A stretch of DNA of 39,432 bases from an uncultured Opitutia bacterium (GTDB lineage Bacteria > Verrucomicrobiota > Verrucomicrobiia > Opitutales > Seribacteraceae), in contig CALBIN010000144.1 of NCBI GenBank assembly GCA_937893275.1, positions 1 to 39,432 of the forward strand. The letters are read 5' to 3'. A program made the position numbers and the translations under genes. The notes below the pieces were generated by a model. It saw only the letters and a list, made by a program, of their open reading frames with translations. It made no database searches and was not told the DNA's origin. This document shows, one piece after another, positions 8,453 through 17,169 of this stretch. The stretch's first letter is position 1, and the number at the start of each line of letters is the position of its first letter.

Positions 8453-9413
8453 ATTGCTGGAGATTGAGGGTCTGGAGTCAGGCTTTGATACCGAGGGTGG
8501 CCTTGTCCGAGCGGTAGACGGCGTATCCTTCGAACTGGAAAAGGGTCGAACACTCGGAATCGTTGGCGAGTCGGGTTGCGGGAAGACGGTTTCCGCGATG
8601 TCGATTGTCGACCTGCTGCCAAAGCCCGCCGGACGCGTCTTGGGCGGCAGAATAAGCTTCAAGGGACAGGAGCTGCGAGATGCCGATCCCGAAGTAATGT
8701 ACAAGACCCGAGGAAATGAAATCGGGGTAATCTTCCAAGAACCGATGACCGCGCTAAACCCCGTCCAACGGGTCGGCAAGCAGATCACCGAGGCCTTGCT
8801 GCTTCACAAAGACGTCAGCAAGCGAGAGGCGCTTCAGCATGCGGTCGAATTACTGGATGCCGTCGGCATTCCTTCCCCGGAAAGACGGATATCCGACCAC
8901 CCGCATGAACTTTCGGGAGGAATGAGGCAAAGGGTGATGATTGCCATCGCCTTGTGCTGCGACCCCGACCTACTTATAGCCGACGAACCGACCACGGCTC
9001 TCGACGTCACCGTACAGGCCCAGATTCTCGACCTGATGTCGAAGATGCAGAAAGAACGCGGCATGGCTACTTTGCTTATAACGCATGACCTCGGAGTGAT
9101 CGCCGAACAGTGCGACGAGGTGGTCGTGATGTACGCCGGACGCATCGTGGAACGAGCCCCCGTGAAAGAACTTTTTGCCAAACCGAAACATGCCTACACC
9201 AAGGGATTGCTGGCTTCGATACCACGATTGACAAACGAGCGAAAAACCGAGCTGCGGACCATTCCCGGACAAGTTGCCTCCATTCAGGAATTCGTCTCCG
9301 GGTGCCGTTTCTGTCAACGCATGGAACGCGGAGGAGATACCTTGAACACTCGCCCCCGATACGAGGAAGTGGAGCCGGGGCGCTTTCTTGAGACCTGTCC
9401 CGCATGCACTTGA
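8439..9413 (+). CDS. oppD: Peptide importer ATPase, OppD/DppD type, with Cys-rich C-terminus
   Basis: Cytoplasmic nucleotide-binding subunit, 324 residues. Walker A is GESGCGKT (about 42-49), the Q loop is FQEPMTALNP, the signature is LSGGMRQRVMIAIAL and Walker B is LLIADEPTTALD, with the H loop ITHDLGV. The C-terminal extension typical of peptide ATPases holds two CxxC pairs, Cys289/Cys292 and Cys320/Cys323, the last two residues from the end. Extra cysteines in this extension bind a [4Fe-4S] cluster in at least one DppD; here the pattern looks more like a four-Cys metal knuckle. In E. coli the Yej ATPase is one fused protein; here two separate ATPases serve the operon. The ATG lies inside the end of yejA. 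Confidence 0.93.
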   Translation: MPVSKLLEIEGLESGFDTEGGLVRAVDGVSFELEKGRTLGIVGESGCGKTVSAMSIVDLLPKPAGRVLGGRISFKGQELRDADPEVMYKTRGNEIGVIFQEPMTALNPVQRVGKQITEALLLHKDVSKREALQHAVELLDAVGIPSPERRISDHPHELSGGMRQRVMIAIALCCDPDLLIADEPTTALDVTVQAQILDLMSKMQKERGMATLLITHDLGVIAEQCDEVVVMYAGRIVERAPVKELFAKPKHAYTKGLLASIPRLTNERKTELRTIPGQVASIQEFVSGCRFCQRMERGGDTLNTRPRYEEVEPGRFLETCPACT

Positions 9414-9419
9414 ACAGCC

Positions 9420-10412
9420 ATGACTGAACCTAGCGAAGACGGCGACATCCTGTCTGTGGAGAGCCTAAAGATGCACTTCCCTCTTCGGGGAGGCGTTCTC
9501 TATCGGCAGACTGGTTCGGTAAAAGCGGTCGATGGCGTAAGTTTATCCATCGGCAAAGGGGAAACCTTAGGCTTGGTTGGGGAATCGGGTTGCGGAAAAT
9601 CCACCTTGGGCAAATGCATCGTACGATTGTTGAACGCCACGGCAGGTCGGGTGGTTATCAAGGGACGAGACGTAACCGAGTTGTCCCAATCTCAATTGCG
9701 ACCCTTGCGGCAGGACTTTCAGATGGTCTTTCAGGATCCGGCCGAATCCCTCGACGCCCGCATGTCCGTAGGCGAACTGATCGCAGAACCTATGGTCATC
9801 CAGAAACTCGGAACACGAGAAACACGCAAAAAGAGAGTGGATGAACTATTGGAACTGGTAGCAATGCCGGCATCTGCCGCAAGCAAGTTCACCTTCGAGT
9901 TTTCCGGCGGGCAACGCCAACGAATAGGCATCGCTCGATCTTTGGCCGTTAATCCCGATCTTCTGATACTTGACGAACCGGTTTCCGCTCTCGACGTCTC
10001 CGTCCAGAGCCAGATCTTGAATCTCCTTATGGATCTGCAACGCGAATTGGGTCTATCTTATCTCTTCATTTCCCACGATCTTGCCGTCGTGAAACATGTC
10101 TCCGACCGCATCGCCGTTATGTATCTGGGAAAAATCGTTGAACTGGCCGCTGCGGAGGAACTTTATTCTAATCCGCGTCACGCTTACACCAAGGCTCTAA
10201 TCTCTGCCATTCCTACTCCCGACCCTGCCGTCGAGCGCCAACGAAATCCTATAGCGGGCGATGTTCCTTCTCCCATCGATCCGCCACCGGGTTGTGCTTT
10301 TGGGCACCGCGTATCAGCACCCAACTATGAAAAGAGCATAGGCATGGACATTCACCTTAGGGAAATAAATTCCGGACACTTGGTCTCCAACTGCCCGTGC
10401 TGCGTCGAGTAA
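9420..10412 (+). CDS. oppF: Peptide importer ATPase, OppF/DppF type
   Basis: Second nucleotide-binding subunit, 330 residues, expected to pair with the OppD-type protein 6 bases upstream. Walker A is GESGCGKSTLGK, signature FSGGQRQRIGIARSL, Walker B LLILDEPVSALDVSVQSQIL, H loop ISHDLAVV. The N-terminal ESLKMHFPLRGGVLYRQTG is the usual OppF opening. The C-terminal extension keeps GCAFGHR (Cys292) and ends in a Cys-rich NCPCC (Cys325, Cys327, Cys328), echoing the cysteines of its partner. Last gene of the Yej-type operon; I do not see a clear terminator after it. Confidence 0.93.
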   Translation: MTEPSEDGDILSVESLKMHFPLRGGVLYRQTGSVKAVDGVSLSIGKGETLGLVGESGCGKSTLGKCIVRLLNATAGRVVIKGRDVTELSQSQLRPLRQDFQMVFQDPAESLDARMSVGELIAEPMVIQKLGTRETRKKRVDELLELVAMPASAASKFTFEFSGGQRQRIGIARSLAVNPDLLILDEPVSALDVSVQSQILNLLMDLQRELGLSYLFISHDLAVVKHVSDRIAVMYLGKIVELAAAEELYSNPRHAYTKALISAIPTPDPAVERQRNPIAGDVPSPIDPPPGCAFGHRVSAPNYEKSIGMDIHLREINSGHLVSNCPCCVE

Positions 10413-10599
10413 AATTCTTTGCGAAAGACAGACCTAGCTTTACCGAGCGCCAATTAATTAAAAATTGCCGGCACGACAAATCAAGTTACTTGAAAAAAGG
10501 CTTGCGGGAAAACGCTCTAAGGAATTTCATTGACGGTCGCCCAACAGTCCAACGGAAAAAAACTTGGTAGTGCCTCATACAAGACTATTTAATTCAACT
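10413..10599. other. Intergenic region before the TPR-ExbBD cluster
   Basis: These 187 bases are AT-rich and carry no gene. A promoter for the downstream cluster should lie here but I cannot pin one. The short palindrome CAAGTtACTTG is too small to call. An in-frame TTG at 10564 was rejected as start of the next gene. Confidence 0.4.
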
Positions 10600-12399
10600 A
10601 TGGCAAGGAGTGTCTTCATCCTCGCAATGGTTGTATTCGGAAATGCATTTCATTCCGTCGGTATGGCCCAAAATGTGGAAGATATGCCCCTACGCCAAGT
10701 TATCTCAAGTGCCCAGTCTAAGATTGGGGAGGGAGATTTCGCAGGCGCGGCACCATATTTAGATGAGCTTGAAGTTCGTTTCGAAGACGAGAAAGATCCA
10801 GAGGTAGCCAAAATCCTTCAGCAATTTGGCTTTGTCAGAGGGATCGGATATTTACAAAGTTTTGCAAAGACTTCCGACCAAGGTTTCTTAGGTAAAGCTG
10901 CTGCCGCTTTTGCTTTCTTTGCGGAAAAATTCCCTGATGACCCAAAAGCCGTAATGGCCATGCAAAAGAGGACGATGTGCCTACGAGCTCTCAACGAGTT
11001 CAAGGAAGCAGCCAAAGTCATTGAAATTTTGCTCGACCCCAAAAAGCCCTACAGAAAGCAAATCTTAAAGCGTAGCGAACTTATGAACCTTTATTTTGGT
11101 AGAGCACAGTGCTACCACATTGAACAAGCGTGGGTTCAGGGTGAACCTGCGTTCAGGGAGTTACTAGTGGTTGCAGACAAAGCGAAGGACGAAGATCGGG
11201 CTGCCTACGCCGTATCCTGCTTGGTCGAAATGTTTGTGGTGAATAAGCGCATAGACGATGTGTTCCCCCTCCTGCCTAGACTTGCCGGAGATACCCCGGC
11301 CAGATACGACATTCGACTCAATGTCAATCTGATGACGGGAGCCGAACAACTAAAGACGGCGGGTCGTCACTTGGAAGCTTCTCTGTTTTTTGCCCTCACG
11401 ATGACCACCGAGGAAATAAAGAACTATTACGAAGAAAGGCTTAAACAATTAAAGACCGAGTTGACCACGCTTGAAAACTTCATGTCCCTGCGGGGAAAAG
11501 CTCTTCCACGTCGTCGAGCGGAGATTCTCAAGGATAGAATAAATGAATTGGCCATGAAGGTAACCAATGCCCAAGGCAGGCTAGACCAAATAGCTAAAAT
11601 ACCCTCCTTCACCACAACCTTAAGATGGCGGAAGGCTGAGAATTACAAGGAGACAAAACGGGACTGGGAAGCTTTTTGGGCCTTCTACTGGCTCTACAAG
11701 GACTTTCCCAAACACGATAACGTAGAAAACTTTCTTTATGCAGCCTTTGCTTCCGCAAATGGTGTAAAGCATAGAGAAAAGTCCATCGAGCTAGGAGAAG
11801 AGTACTTGGCCAATACGGATTGGAAAAGCTTTCGAGCCGATGTGACGTTTATTATGGCCAATGCCTACCAGTCCGAAGCGAAAGTACAGGACGCACTCGC
11901 AAAGTCTCTCGATGGCGCCATTAGCACGAAAGACCGGGAGGCGGGGTCGGTGGCAAAGACCAAGGCTGAAGAGTATTACAACCGTTTTTTCGAGCTTTGC
12001 GATCGATTTCTCGAGGTCATGCCTGAACACGAATATTCTCGAGACTTCATCAATATGATGGGTTCCGTTTACTTCGGCAGAAAAAGGTTTGACGACTTGC
12101 TGGTAAAGTTCGCGGGCGTTGAAAACGGTGTCATGGATAGATCCAAGGGGTACGTTAACAACGAGAAGTTCAACAAAAGCCCAGCCATGCCCCCTGCTCA
12201 CTATTTCAGTGGTCTGGCCCTTCTGGCTACGGGGAAATTCAACGAAGCAAAACCGCTTCTCGGCGCTTTGGTGGGAGTGAATGTGACAGGCCTGCCGGTC
12301 AAGGACCTTTCAGGCATTGACGGGCTTGGCGGCGAGAAAGAATTCGAGGAAAAACCATACGTGCCTGAAACTGACTCCAACCAGTCCGAAGACCTTTGA
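10600..12399 (+). CDS. Exported helical-repeat (TPR-like) protein with central coiled coil
   Basis: Function not known. 599 residues from the ATG that gives MARSVFILAMVVFGNAF, a clean signal peptide with a likely cut after SVGMAQ or one residue earlier, so the protein is periplasmic or outer-membrane associated. The mature part is rich in alpha-helical hairpins of TPR type, for example AAAAFAFFAEKFPDDPKAVM and FWAFYWLYKDFPKHDNVENF, both with the FP/D spacing seen in YbgF/BamD-like repeats. Around residues 275-340 lies a charged coiled-coil segment (YYEERLKQLKTELTTLENFM). It is the first gene of a co-directional cluster of three such proteins followed by exbB and two exbD genes, with the next gene starting one base after its stop. 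A role as scaffold or adaptor in an ExbBD-driven envelope process is inferred. Confidence 0.75.
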   Translation: MARSVFILAMVVFGNAFHSVGMAQNVEDMPLRQVISSAQSKIGEGDFAGAAPYLDELEVRFEDEKDPEVAKILQQFGFVRGIGYLQSFAKTSDQGFLGKAAAAFAFFAEKFPDDPKAVMAMQKRTMCLRALNEFKEAAKVIEILLDPKKPYRKQILKRSELMNLYFGRAQCYHIEQAWVQGEPAFRELLVVADKAKDEDRAAYAVSCLVEMFVVNKRIDDVFPLLPRLAGDTPARYDIRLNVNLMTGAEQLKTAGRHLEASLFFALTMTTEEIKNYYEERLKQLKTELTTLENFMSLRGKALPRRRAEILKDRINELAMKVTNAQGRLDQIAKIPSFTTTLRWRKAENYKETKRDWEAFWAFYWLYKDFPKHDNVENFLYAAFASANGVKHREKSIELGEEYLANTDWKSFRADVTFIMANAYQSEAKVQDALAKSLDGAISTKDREAGSVAKTKAEEYYNRFFELCDRFLEVMPEHEYSRDFINMMGSVYFGRKRFDDLLVKFAGVENGVMDRSKGYVNNEKFNKSPAMPPAHYFSGLALLATGKFNEAKPLLGALVGVNVTGLPVKDLSGIDGLGGEKEFEEKPYVPETDSNQSEDL

Positions 12400-12400
12400 G

Positions 12401-14566
12401 GTGAAGAGCTTCAACTACATTCCGATCTGCCTTACGCTAGCGGTCATATTATCCCTACAGGGGTGCGGAGGAGACGAGGAGCCATCGCTTCCCCCCAAAG
12501 AAGATAAGGCCAATTCCAAAGAAGATGTGCCCAAGGCTCCAAAAAAAGAAAAGCCTCCGGAACCGGAAGAAGAGCCGGAACCCGAACCCGTTCCAGACCC
12601 CAATGGGGTATATCTTCCAACTGATGAAGAATCCAGCGGCAAAACCGTTTACGCTGACGGCGATGGCTTTTACCTTTGGTTCAACGGTCTTGAATGGAGA
12701 ATTTCCGACAAAGTGGGAGGGGGTAAATCGGTGGCGTCAGGTAAAGCAGCCATTATGGACTCATGGACGAACGGGGGAAGAGTTCGCCATCATCCGTCCG
12801 AAGATTATGCAAAAGACGCGACTTTTAGATTGGCCGTCGCGTTTCAAGGGAGCGAAGATCATGTCAACGCCATCCGCCTGTTTAACCAATTCGTAAAAAA
12901 ATTCCCAAACGACGAGTTGGTTGCCGATGCGCATCTTAGCCTCGGAGATCTCTCAATCAGCGGTCTCAAGGGGGACGAAAAACCTAGTTATGAACAAATT
13001 TCAAATTCTCGGATGCATTATGGGAAGGTCCGGGAACTCACCCAAAAGGTAAACCTCATTCGTGATTCGTACTTCAACGAAGGTCAGCTAATAGAAAATG
13101 TCGCGGCAGATCCAGAAGGCTATGTTAATCAATACTTAACCTTCGATACAAATAAGAACGAAGAGCTTGAAAGCGTAGAATACGCAGCCACGGGGTTAGC
13201 CGACAAGTACCCCTTCTCTGAGGCCAATATAAACGGCGATAAAGTCGTAGATTGGGAAGAGCTGTACGAAGTCACCACTATTTCTCTTTATGCTTCGCTA
13301 GAAACCCTTTTTCGAGAATTCCTGGAGAAAATAGGGGATCAAGAGGCAGCAGGAGCCTCACAAGCCACCAAAAAAATAGGCATGGCTTGCGAGAAACAGG
13401 GGCGCCCGGCGGAAATGCTAAAGTTATACCATGCCGACATTAAGAAATTCGGGAATGACCCCGGAAGCATCGGCGTTGATGAAATCCTAAAAATCTATTC
13501 CGAAAAGTACGACCACTACGACAAACTATTCGGCAACACTTACAAACTCTTGACCATAATCAGAAATCCGGGTCAAGCCGTAGATTTTGCCTATAAGGAT
13601 CGCAAAGGGAGCGAATCCACGATTTCCGGAACGGTGGAAGAAATCCTCAAGGACCGACGCAAGTTGTTGCCTTGGTTAGGGTCTGAATTCAAGGGCATGG
13701 AGCAAGAAGTTTACGACAAAATGGTTCGTGCCCGTACGACCGTTTATTCTAATGGGAATACCAAAAAGGAATTTGATGGTTTGCGAAAGAAATATGAAAA
13801 ATTAGTGGCTAATTTTCCAAACGAACTTTCCCCGGCCCAAACATTCAAGGCTCTCTTCGACGAAGCAGAGTCGGCTGGGCAAACAGCCCTGTCCCTACGG
13901 ATGAGAGCCATGCTGGAAAAGGTGGGTGCCCCTGTATCCGGCACCTATGTCCCTAACCGGGGCGATTTCCCAAACGCAAGTCCCGGCGTACTTGTGTGGA
14001 TGGGCAAAAAGCTTCTTGCTCAAAACCAAACCGAGGATGCCATTGCAGCGATGGAACGCTTGGTTAATATGTATGGAGAAACAGGTGGTGAATTTCTTTT
14101 CGATGCTCACTACGTACTAGGGGAAGCCAGTGAGCGAGAACGCGATCACAAGGCCGCCGCCAACCACTTCGACCAAGCCTTGACCAACTCTTCTTGGCAC
14201 GAGGACGCGGGTTCAGCCAGAATCCGTATGGGAAGAGCTTATTTCGAAGTTGGAAAAACGGATAGAGACAAAAATTCTTTCGAACGCGCGGCTTCCGCTT
14301 TTGAACAAGTTCGTAATGACGCCGATATGGCTCTAGAACTCCGTGCCGAGTCCTCTTTTATGATGGGTGAATGTCTATTTGCTCAACGAGATGCAGGAGG
14401 TGCGGCTTACTATTATATGGATACGGCATTGAACTTCCCTGCAAGCATAACTTGGGCCGAAAAATCGTTTTTGCAAGCTATTCGATGTTTCGAGCAAGCG
14501 GGAAAGGGAAACGAAGTCAACAAAGTCGAAAAGCAGTATAATTCTTGGTCGGGTAAATATAAATGA
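12401..14566 (+). CDS. TPR-repeat lipoprotein with an embedded EF-hand pair
   Basis: 721 residues from the GTG start, chosen because it places a lipoprotein signal (FNYIPICLTLAVILSLQGC, Cys22) at the N-terminus; a TTG 84 bases upstream would bury it. After the Cys comes a charged, Pro/Glu-rich linker to about residue 68, which could span the periplasm or stand off a membrane. Helical repeats follow, such as AIRLFNQFVKKFPNDELVAD and AASAFEQVRNDADMALELRA. Residues 249-260 (DTNKNEELESVE) and 276-287 (NINGDKVVDWEE) fit the 12-residue EF-hand loop, each with acidic or Asn ligands at 1, 3, 5 and Glu at 12, so calcium binding is plausible. The stop overlaps the next start by ATGA, so the trio is translationally coupled. 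Function otherwise unknown. Confidence 0.75.
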   Translation: MKSFNYIPICLTLAVILSLQGCGGDEEPSLPPKEDKANSKEDVPKAPKKEKPPEPEEEPEPEPVPDPNGVYLPTDEESSGKTVYADGDGFYLWFNGLEWRISDKVGGGKSVASGKAAIMDSWTNGGRVRHHPSEDYAKDATFRLAVAFQGSEDHVNAIRLFNQFVKKFPNDELVADAHLSLGDLSISGLKGDEKPSYEQISNSRMHYGKVRELTQKVNLIRDSYFNEGQLIENVAADPEGYVNQYLTFDTNKNEELESVEYAATGLADKYPFSEANINGDKVVDWEELYEVTTISLYASLETLFREFLEKIGDQEAAGASQATKKIGMACEKQGRPAEMLKLYHADIKKFGNDPGSIGVDEILKIYSEKYDHYDKLFGNTYKLLTIIRNPGQAVDFAYKDRKGSESTISGTVEEILKDRRKLLPWLGSEFKGMEQEVYDKMVRARTTVYSNGNTKKEFDGLRKKYEKLVANFPNELSPAQTFKALFDEAESAGQTALSLRMRAMLEKVGAPVSGTYVPNRGDFPNASPGVLVWMGKKLLAQNQTEDAIAAMERLVNMYGETGGEFLFDAHYVLGEASERERDHKAAANHFDQALTNSSWHEDAGSARIRMGRAYFEVGKTDRDKNSFERAASAFEQVRNDADMALELRAESSFMMGECLFAQRDAGGAAYYYMDTALNFPASITWAEKSFLQAIRCFEQAGKGNEVNKVEKQYNSWSGKYK

Positions 14567-15795
14567 GCTTTTCCATTAACATTCTTCGGGCGTCACTAGT
14601 TCTTACAACATTAGGAACGAATGGCTTATCCGGGCAAGACTACTTCAAAACTTATGCCCCGAAACAGGGGTTGCCGGTTAAGGTTTACTATGTGAACAAC
14701 CCGAAACCGATGGAAACTCGGTTGTTAAGTGTAGACGATACCAAGGGCATACTTAAAACAACCCAATCGGAGTACAGCTTGAGGGAGTTGAAAACACGGA
14801 ATAACATCGATCGTTTTGTATACACCTTCCCCCCCCAGACTCTACAACAGTTAAAGTTTCTCTCGGACGAGCAGTACGACCCTCGCCTTCTGGATGCAAT
14901 TAGGCCCGTCATATACCAAATATTTCATTTCCACGAAATCAATCCGGAGTTCTTGCCCATTCACGACAATTGCCTAATATATGTTAGAGCTCTCATTGGC
15001 ATGGAGCAGTTCAATGAAGCGTTCACTCTACTTTATAAACTAAACCTTAAAAGACTGGATGATTTCGAATATCGGGAATTCTCGGATTCGGCTCTGGAAT
15101 TGGCAGGAAAGATGATAGCGGCTAATCCAAAGTCAGCCAATCATGTCAGGACTCTTTTAACCAAAATAAATATTCGAAATAATGGGGCCGACCACGAAGC
15201 CTACCTCAATCTTTGCGACTCCCTTCGGAGAAATAAACTGTTTCCGAATGCAATCGAAGCCTATGCCCGCTTGGGAGCAAACCTTCAAAACGCTTCAAAT
15301 AGTCCCCTCAAGGGAATTGTCGCTATTTGGCCAATCTATTGTCACCTGAAATTGTACGAGGCATATGCGCCCCACGCCGCCTCGAATCCTCAATACGCGA
15401 AAGCAGCCAGTCAATCGTTCAACACCGCCGCCCAAGGATTAAAGAAGCTCGAGGAGAATCCTCCCAAACGTCAAACCAATGAATACTCTCTATATAAGTT
15501 GTTGCGGGCTTTGCTGCGAATACAGTATGCAAAACGTTATGAAGCTCAAGGGAGCAAGGAGCAAGCTGCGGAATACTACAGGCAATCAGTGCTTGAAGTC
15601 ACCGAAGGCATAGTTATGGCGCGCGTGGGCTTGGATTGGTTGCCCGAATCTTTGCTCATGGCCGGAGGCGCCTATGAAAAACTGAATCTTAACGATGCAG
15701 CCCGCAACGTATACCGACAGGTAGAAATTTTCTATAAAGATTCAAATTGGGCGGCCGAAAGCAAGAAACGCATAGCTGCCTTGCCACCGTCTTGA
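14563..15795 (+). CDS. Exported helical-repeat protein, third of the TPR trio
   Basis: Function unknown; 410 residues. The N-terminus SINILRASLVLTTLGTNGLS is a signal peptide with a probable cut before GQDYF. Residues about 30-75 look like a small beta domain (GLPVKVYYVNNPKPMETRLL), the rest is helical with TPR-like pairs, for example AIEAYARLGANLQNA and AAEYYRQSVLEVTEGI, and a closing AARNVYRQVEIFYKDSNWAA. It starts inside the stop codon of the lipoprotein gene (ATGA) and is followed 61 bases later by exbB. The same order of exported repeat proteins and ExbB/ExbD suggests one assembly, but this is inference. Confidence 0.75.
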   Translation: MSFSINILRASLVLTTLGTNGLSGQDYFKTYAPKQGLPVKVYYVNNPKPMETRLLSVDDTKGILKTTQSEYSLRELKTRNNIDRFVYTFPPQTLQQLKFLSDEQYDPRLLDAIRPVIYQIFHFHEINPEFLPIHDNCLIYVRALIGMEQFNEAFTLLYKLNLKRLDDFEYREFSDSALELAGKMIAANPKSANHVRTLLTKINIRNNGADHEAYLNLCDSLRRNKLFPNAIEAYARLGANLQNASNSPLKGIVAIWPIYCHLKLYEAYAPHAASNPQYAKAASQSFNTAAQGLKKLEENPPKRQTNEYSLYKLLRALLRIQYAKRYEAQGSKEQAAEYYRQSVLEVTEGIVMARVGLDWLPESLLMAGGAYEKLNLNDAARNVYRQVEIFYKDSNWAAESKKRIAALPPS

Positions 15796-15856
15796 AATGT
15801 TTTACGTATTTGACGATAACGGCCCACCTATGACATCAGGTATTAACATTAAAATT

Positions 15857-16690
15857 ATGAAAATAGGAAGTTTACGACATTTACTATCAACGCTTGTCGC
15901 GTTCGCGGTTCTGTGCCCGGGCATGCTGGCAACAACGGCTCACGCCCAAACGAAGTCCTTCGGTCAGCAACTGATGGAGTCACTGGGCTGGACGTTCCTC
16001 ATCCCTTTTCTCCTCATGATTGTCGGAGGTATCACACTCATCATCTACAACGGCATAGCCATCAGAAAAAAGGCATTCGTGAAGGAAGAGGTCGTAGAGC
16101 CCATTCTTCAAGAAGTGAGCAGGCTTAACATCGATGGGGCGCGCGCACTTTGCGAACAGTACAAGCTTCCCGTAACTGCGGTACTGAAGGCAGGCCTTGA
16201 TAGAATCCAAGACGACGAACTGGATACCGATTCAATAGAAAAAGGATTGGAGGAAGCCTCGGCGATTGAATTGGCAAAACCTTATACCTGGATCAACATG
16301 TTGAATACCATAGGTTCGATCGCTCCTATGATTGGATTGCTCGGAACCGTTACTGGTATGATTGGAGCCTTCAACGTACTCACTGAATCCGGCATGGGTG
16401 GAGAATCCAGTCAGAAAATGGCAGGAAATATCGGTAGTGCCTTGTGGACCACTGCCTCCGGTTTGATTGTCGCCATACCTACCCTTGTCGCCTATTTTGT
16501 TTACAAAACAAAATTCGGTACCATTGCCGCTGAAGTAAATCGTGTAGCGGGCAACATGGTATTTACATTAGTTCGTGCAGCTCGCGGAGGATTCGATGAA
16601 GAAGGAGGTGAAGGAGAAGAATATTACGAAGAGGAGGAAGGCAACGCAATGGCTCCTCCTCCCCCTGGAATTCCTTCCCCGCCAGCTTAA
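15857..16690 (+). CDS. exbB: MotA/TolQ/ExbB proton channel protein with signal peptide and acidic-proline tail
   Basis: Inner-membrane proton channel subunit that with ExbD turns proton motive force into mechanical work. I start at the ATG giving MKIGSLRHLLSTLVAF, as this forms a signal peptide ending THAQ; two upstream in-frame ATGs (15797, 15830) add a hydrophilic leader without a ribosome site. The mature protein of about 247 residues has a first helix (LIPFLLMIVGGITLIIY), a cytoplasmic loop and the family core NTIGSIAPMIGLLGTVTGMI leading into GNIGSALWTTASGLIVAIPT. The last 40 residues are a low-complexity tail rich in Glu, then Pro. Two exbD genes follow at once. No tonB or tolA is in the window. 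Confidence 0.92.
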   Translation: MKIGSLRHLLSTLVAFAVLCPGMLATTAHAQTKSFGQQLMESLGWTFLIPFLLMIVGGITLIIYNGIAIRKKAFVKEEVVEPILQEVSRLNIDGARALCEQYKLPVTAVLKAGLDRIQDDELDTDSIEKGLEEASAIELAKPYTWINMLNTIGSIAPMIGLLGTVTGMIGAFNVLTESGMGGESSQKMAGNIGSALWTTASGLIVAIPTLVAYFVYKTKFGTIAAEVNRVAGNMVFTLVRAARGGFDEEGGEGEEYYEEEEGNAMAPPPPGIPSPPA

Positions 16691-16742
16691 GAATTTCCAA
16701 TTGTAGCTAAACACTAATTTCTAAAGTTAATCAGACTCCTTT

Positions 16743-17165
16743 ATGAAAGGGTTTCAGGCCGAAGAAAGCAACGATGCTCCTGATTTGACGCCAATGATCG
16801 ACGTCGTCTTCTTGCTGATCGTATTCTTCATGGTCGTTGCCCAGCAAATGTCCGAGCAATACGTAGAACTGGAAGAGATGGCTGTGGCTAGCCGATCTGC
16901 GGTGAAGGAGTCACCTCCACCGCGCACGATAATCACGATAGACGACACACCCGATGGACAAAAGTTCTACTGGGGAGAATCGGAAATCGATCTCAACCAA
17001 GTTGGTTTTTACGTCAGCAAACATCCCGAGTGGAAAGTTTTTTTAAGGGTTCATCCAAAAATCACCCACTCCTTGGTTCAAGACGTCTTGAAGGAAATAG
17101 GTAACGCTGGCCAAGCCGATATCATCTTTGGCACATGGCAGGTCGCAAACGGAGGAGGAGAGTAA
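16743..17165 (+). CDS. exbD: ExbD/TolR-family biopolymer transport protein (first of two)
   Basis: Single-helix partner of ExbB, 140 residues, normal for the family. The short cytoplasmic N-terminus leads into DLTPMIDVVFLLIVFFMVVA; Asp20 corresponds to the essential proton-carrying Asp of ExbD/TolR. The periplasmic part (residues 40-140) ends with VLKEIGNAGQADIIFGTW, the usual family pattern. It lies 52 bases after exbB and 4 bases before a second exbD. Two exbD paralogues after one exbB is a common arrangement in systems where the ExbD dimer may be a heterodimer. Confidence 0.92.
   Translation: MKGFQAEESNDAPDLTPMIDVVFLLIVFFMVVAQQMSEQYVELEEMAVASRSAVKESPPPRTIITIDDTPDGQKFYWGESEIDLNQVGFYVSKHPEWKVFLRVHPKITHSLVQDVLKEIGNAGQADIIFGTWQVANGGGE
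17151..17162 (+). promoter_or_regulatory. Ribosome binding site of the second exbD
   Basis: GGAGGAGGAGAG at the end of the first exbD lies 7-9 bases before the ATG at 17170. It is the strongest Shine-Dalgarno I see in the window, and it rejects an in-frame start at 17128 inside the upstream gene. Confidence 0.7.
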
Positions 17166-17169
17166 CGAT

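Noticed and set aside
10413-10599. tRNA or small RNA gene in the gap after oppF
   Set aside because: No cloverleaf, no stable stem and no terminator could be found.
12317-12400. TTG start for the TPR lipoprotein, 84 bases upstream
   Set aside because: It would overlap the previous gene and put 28 residues before the lipoprotein signal; the GTG at 12401 gives a clean signal.
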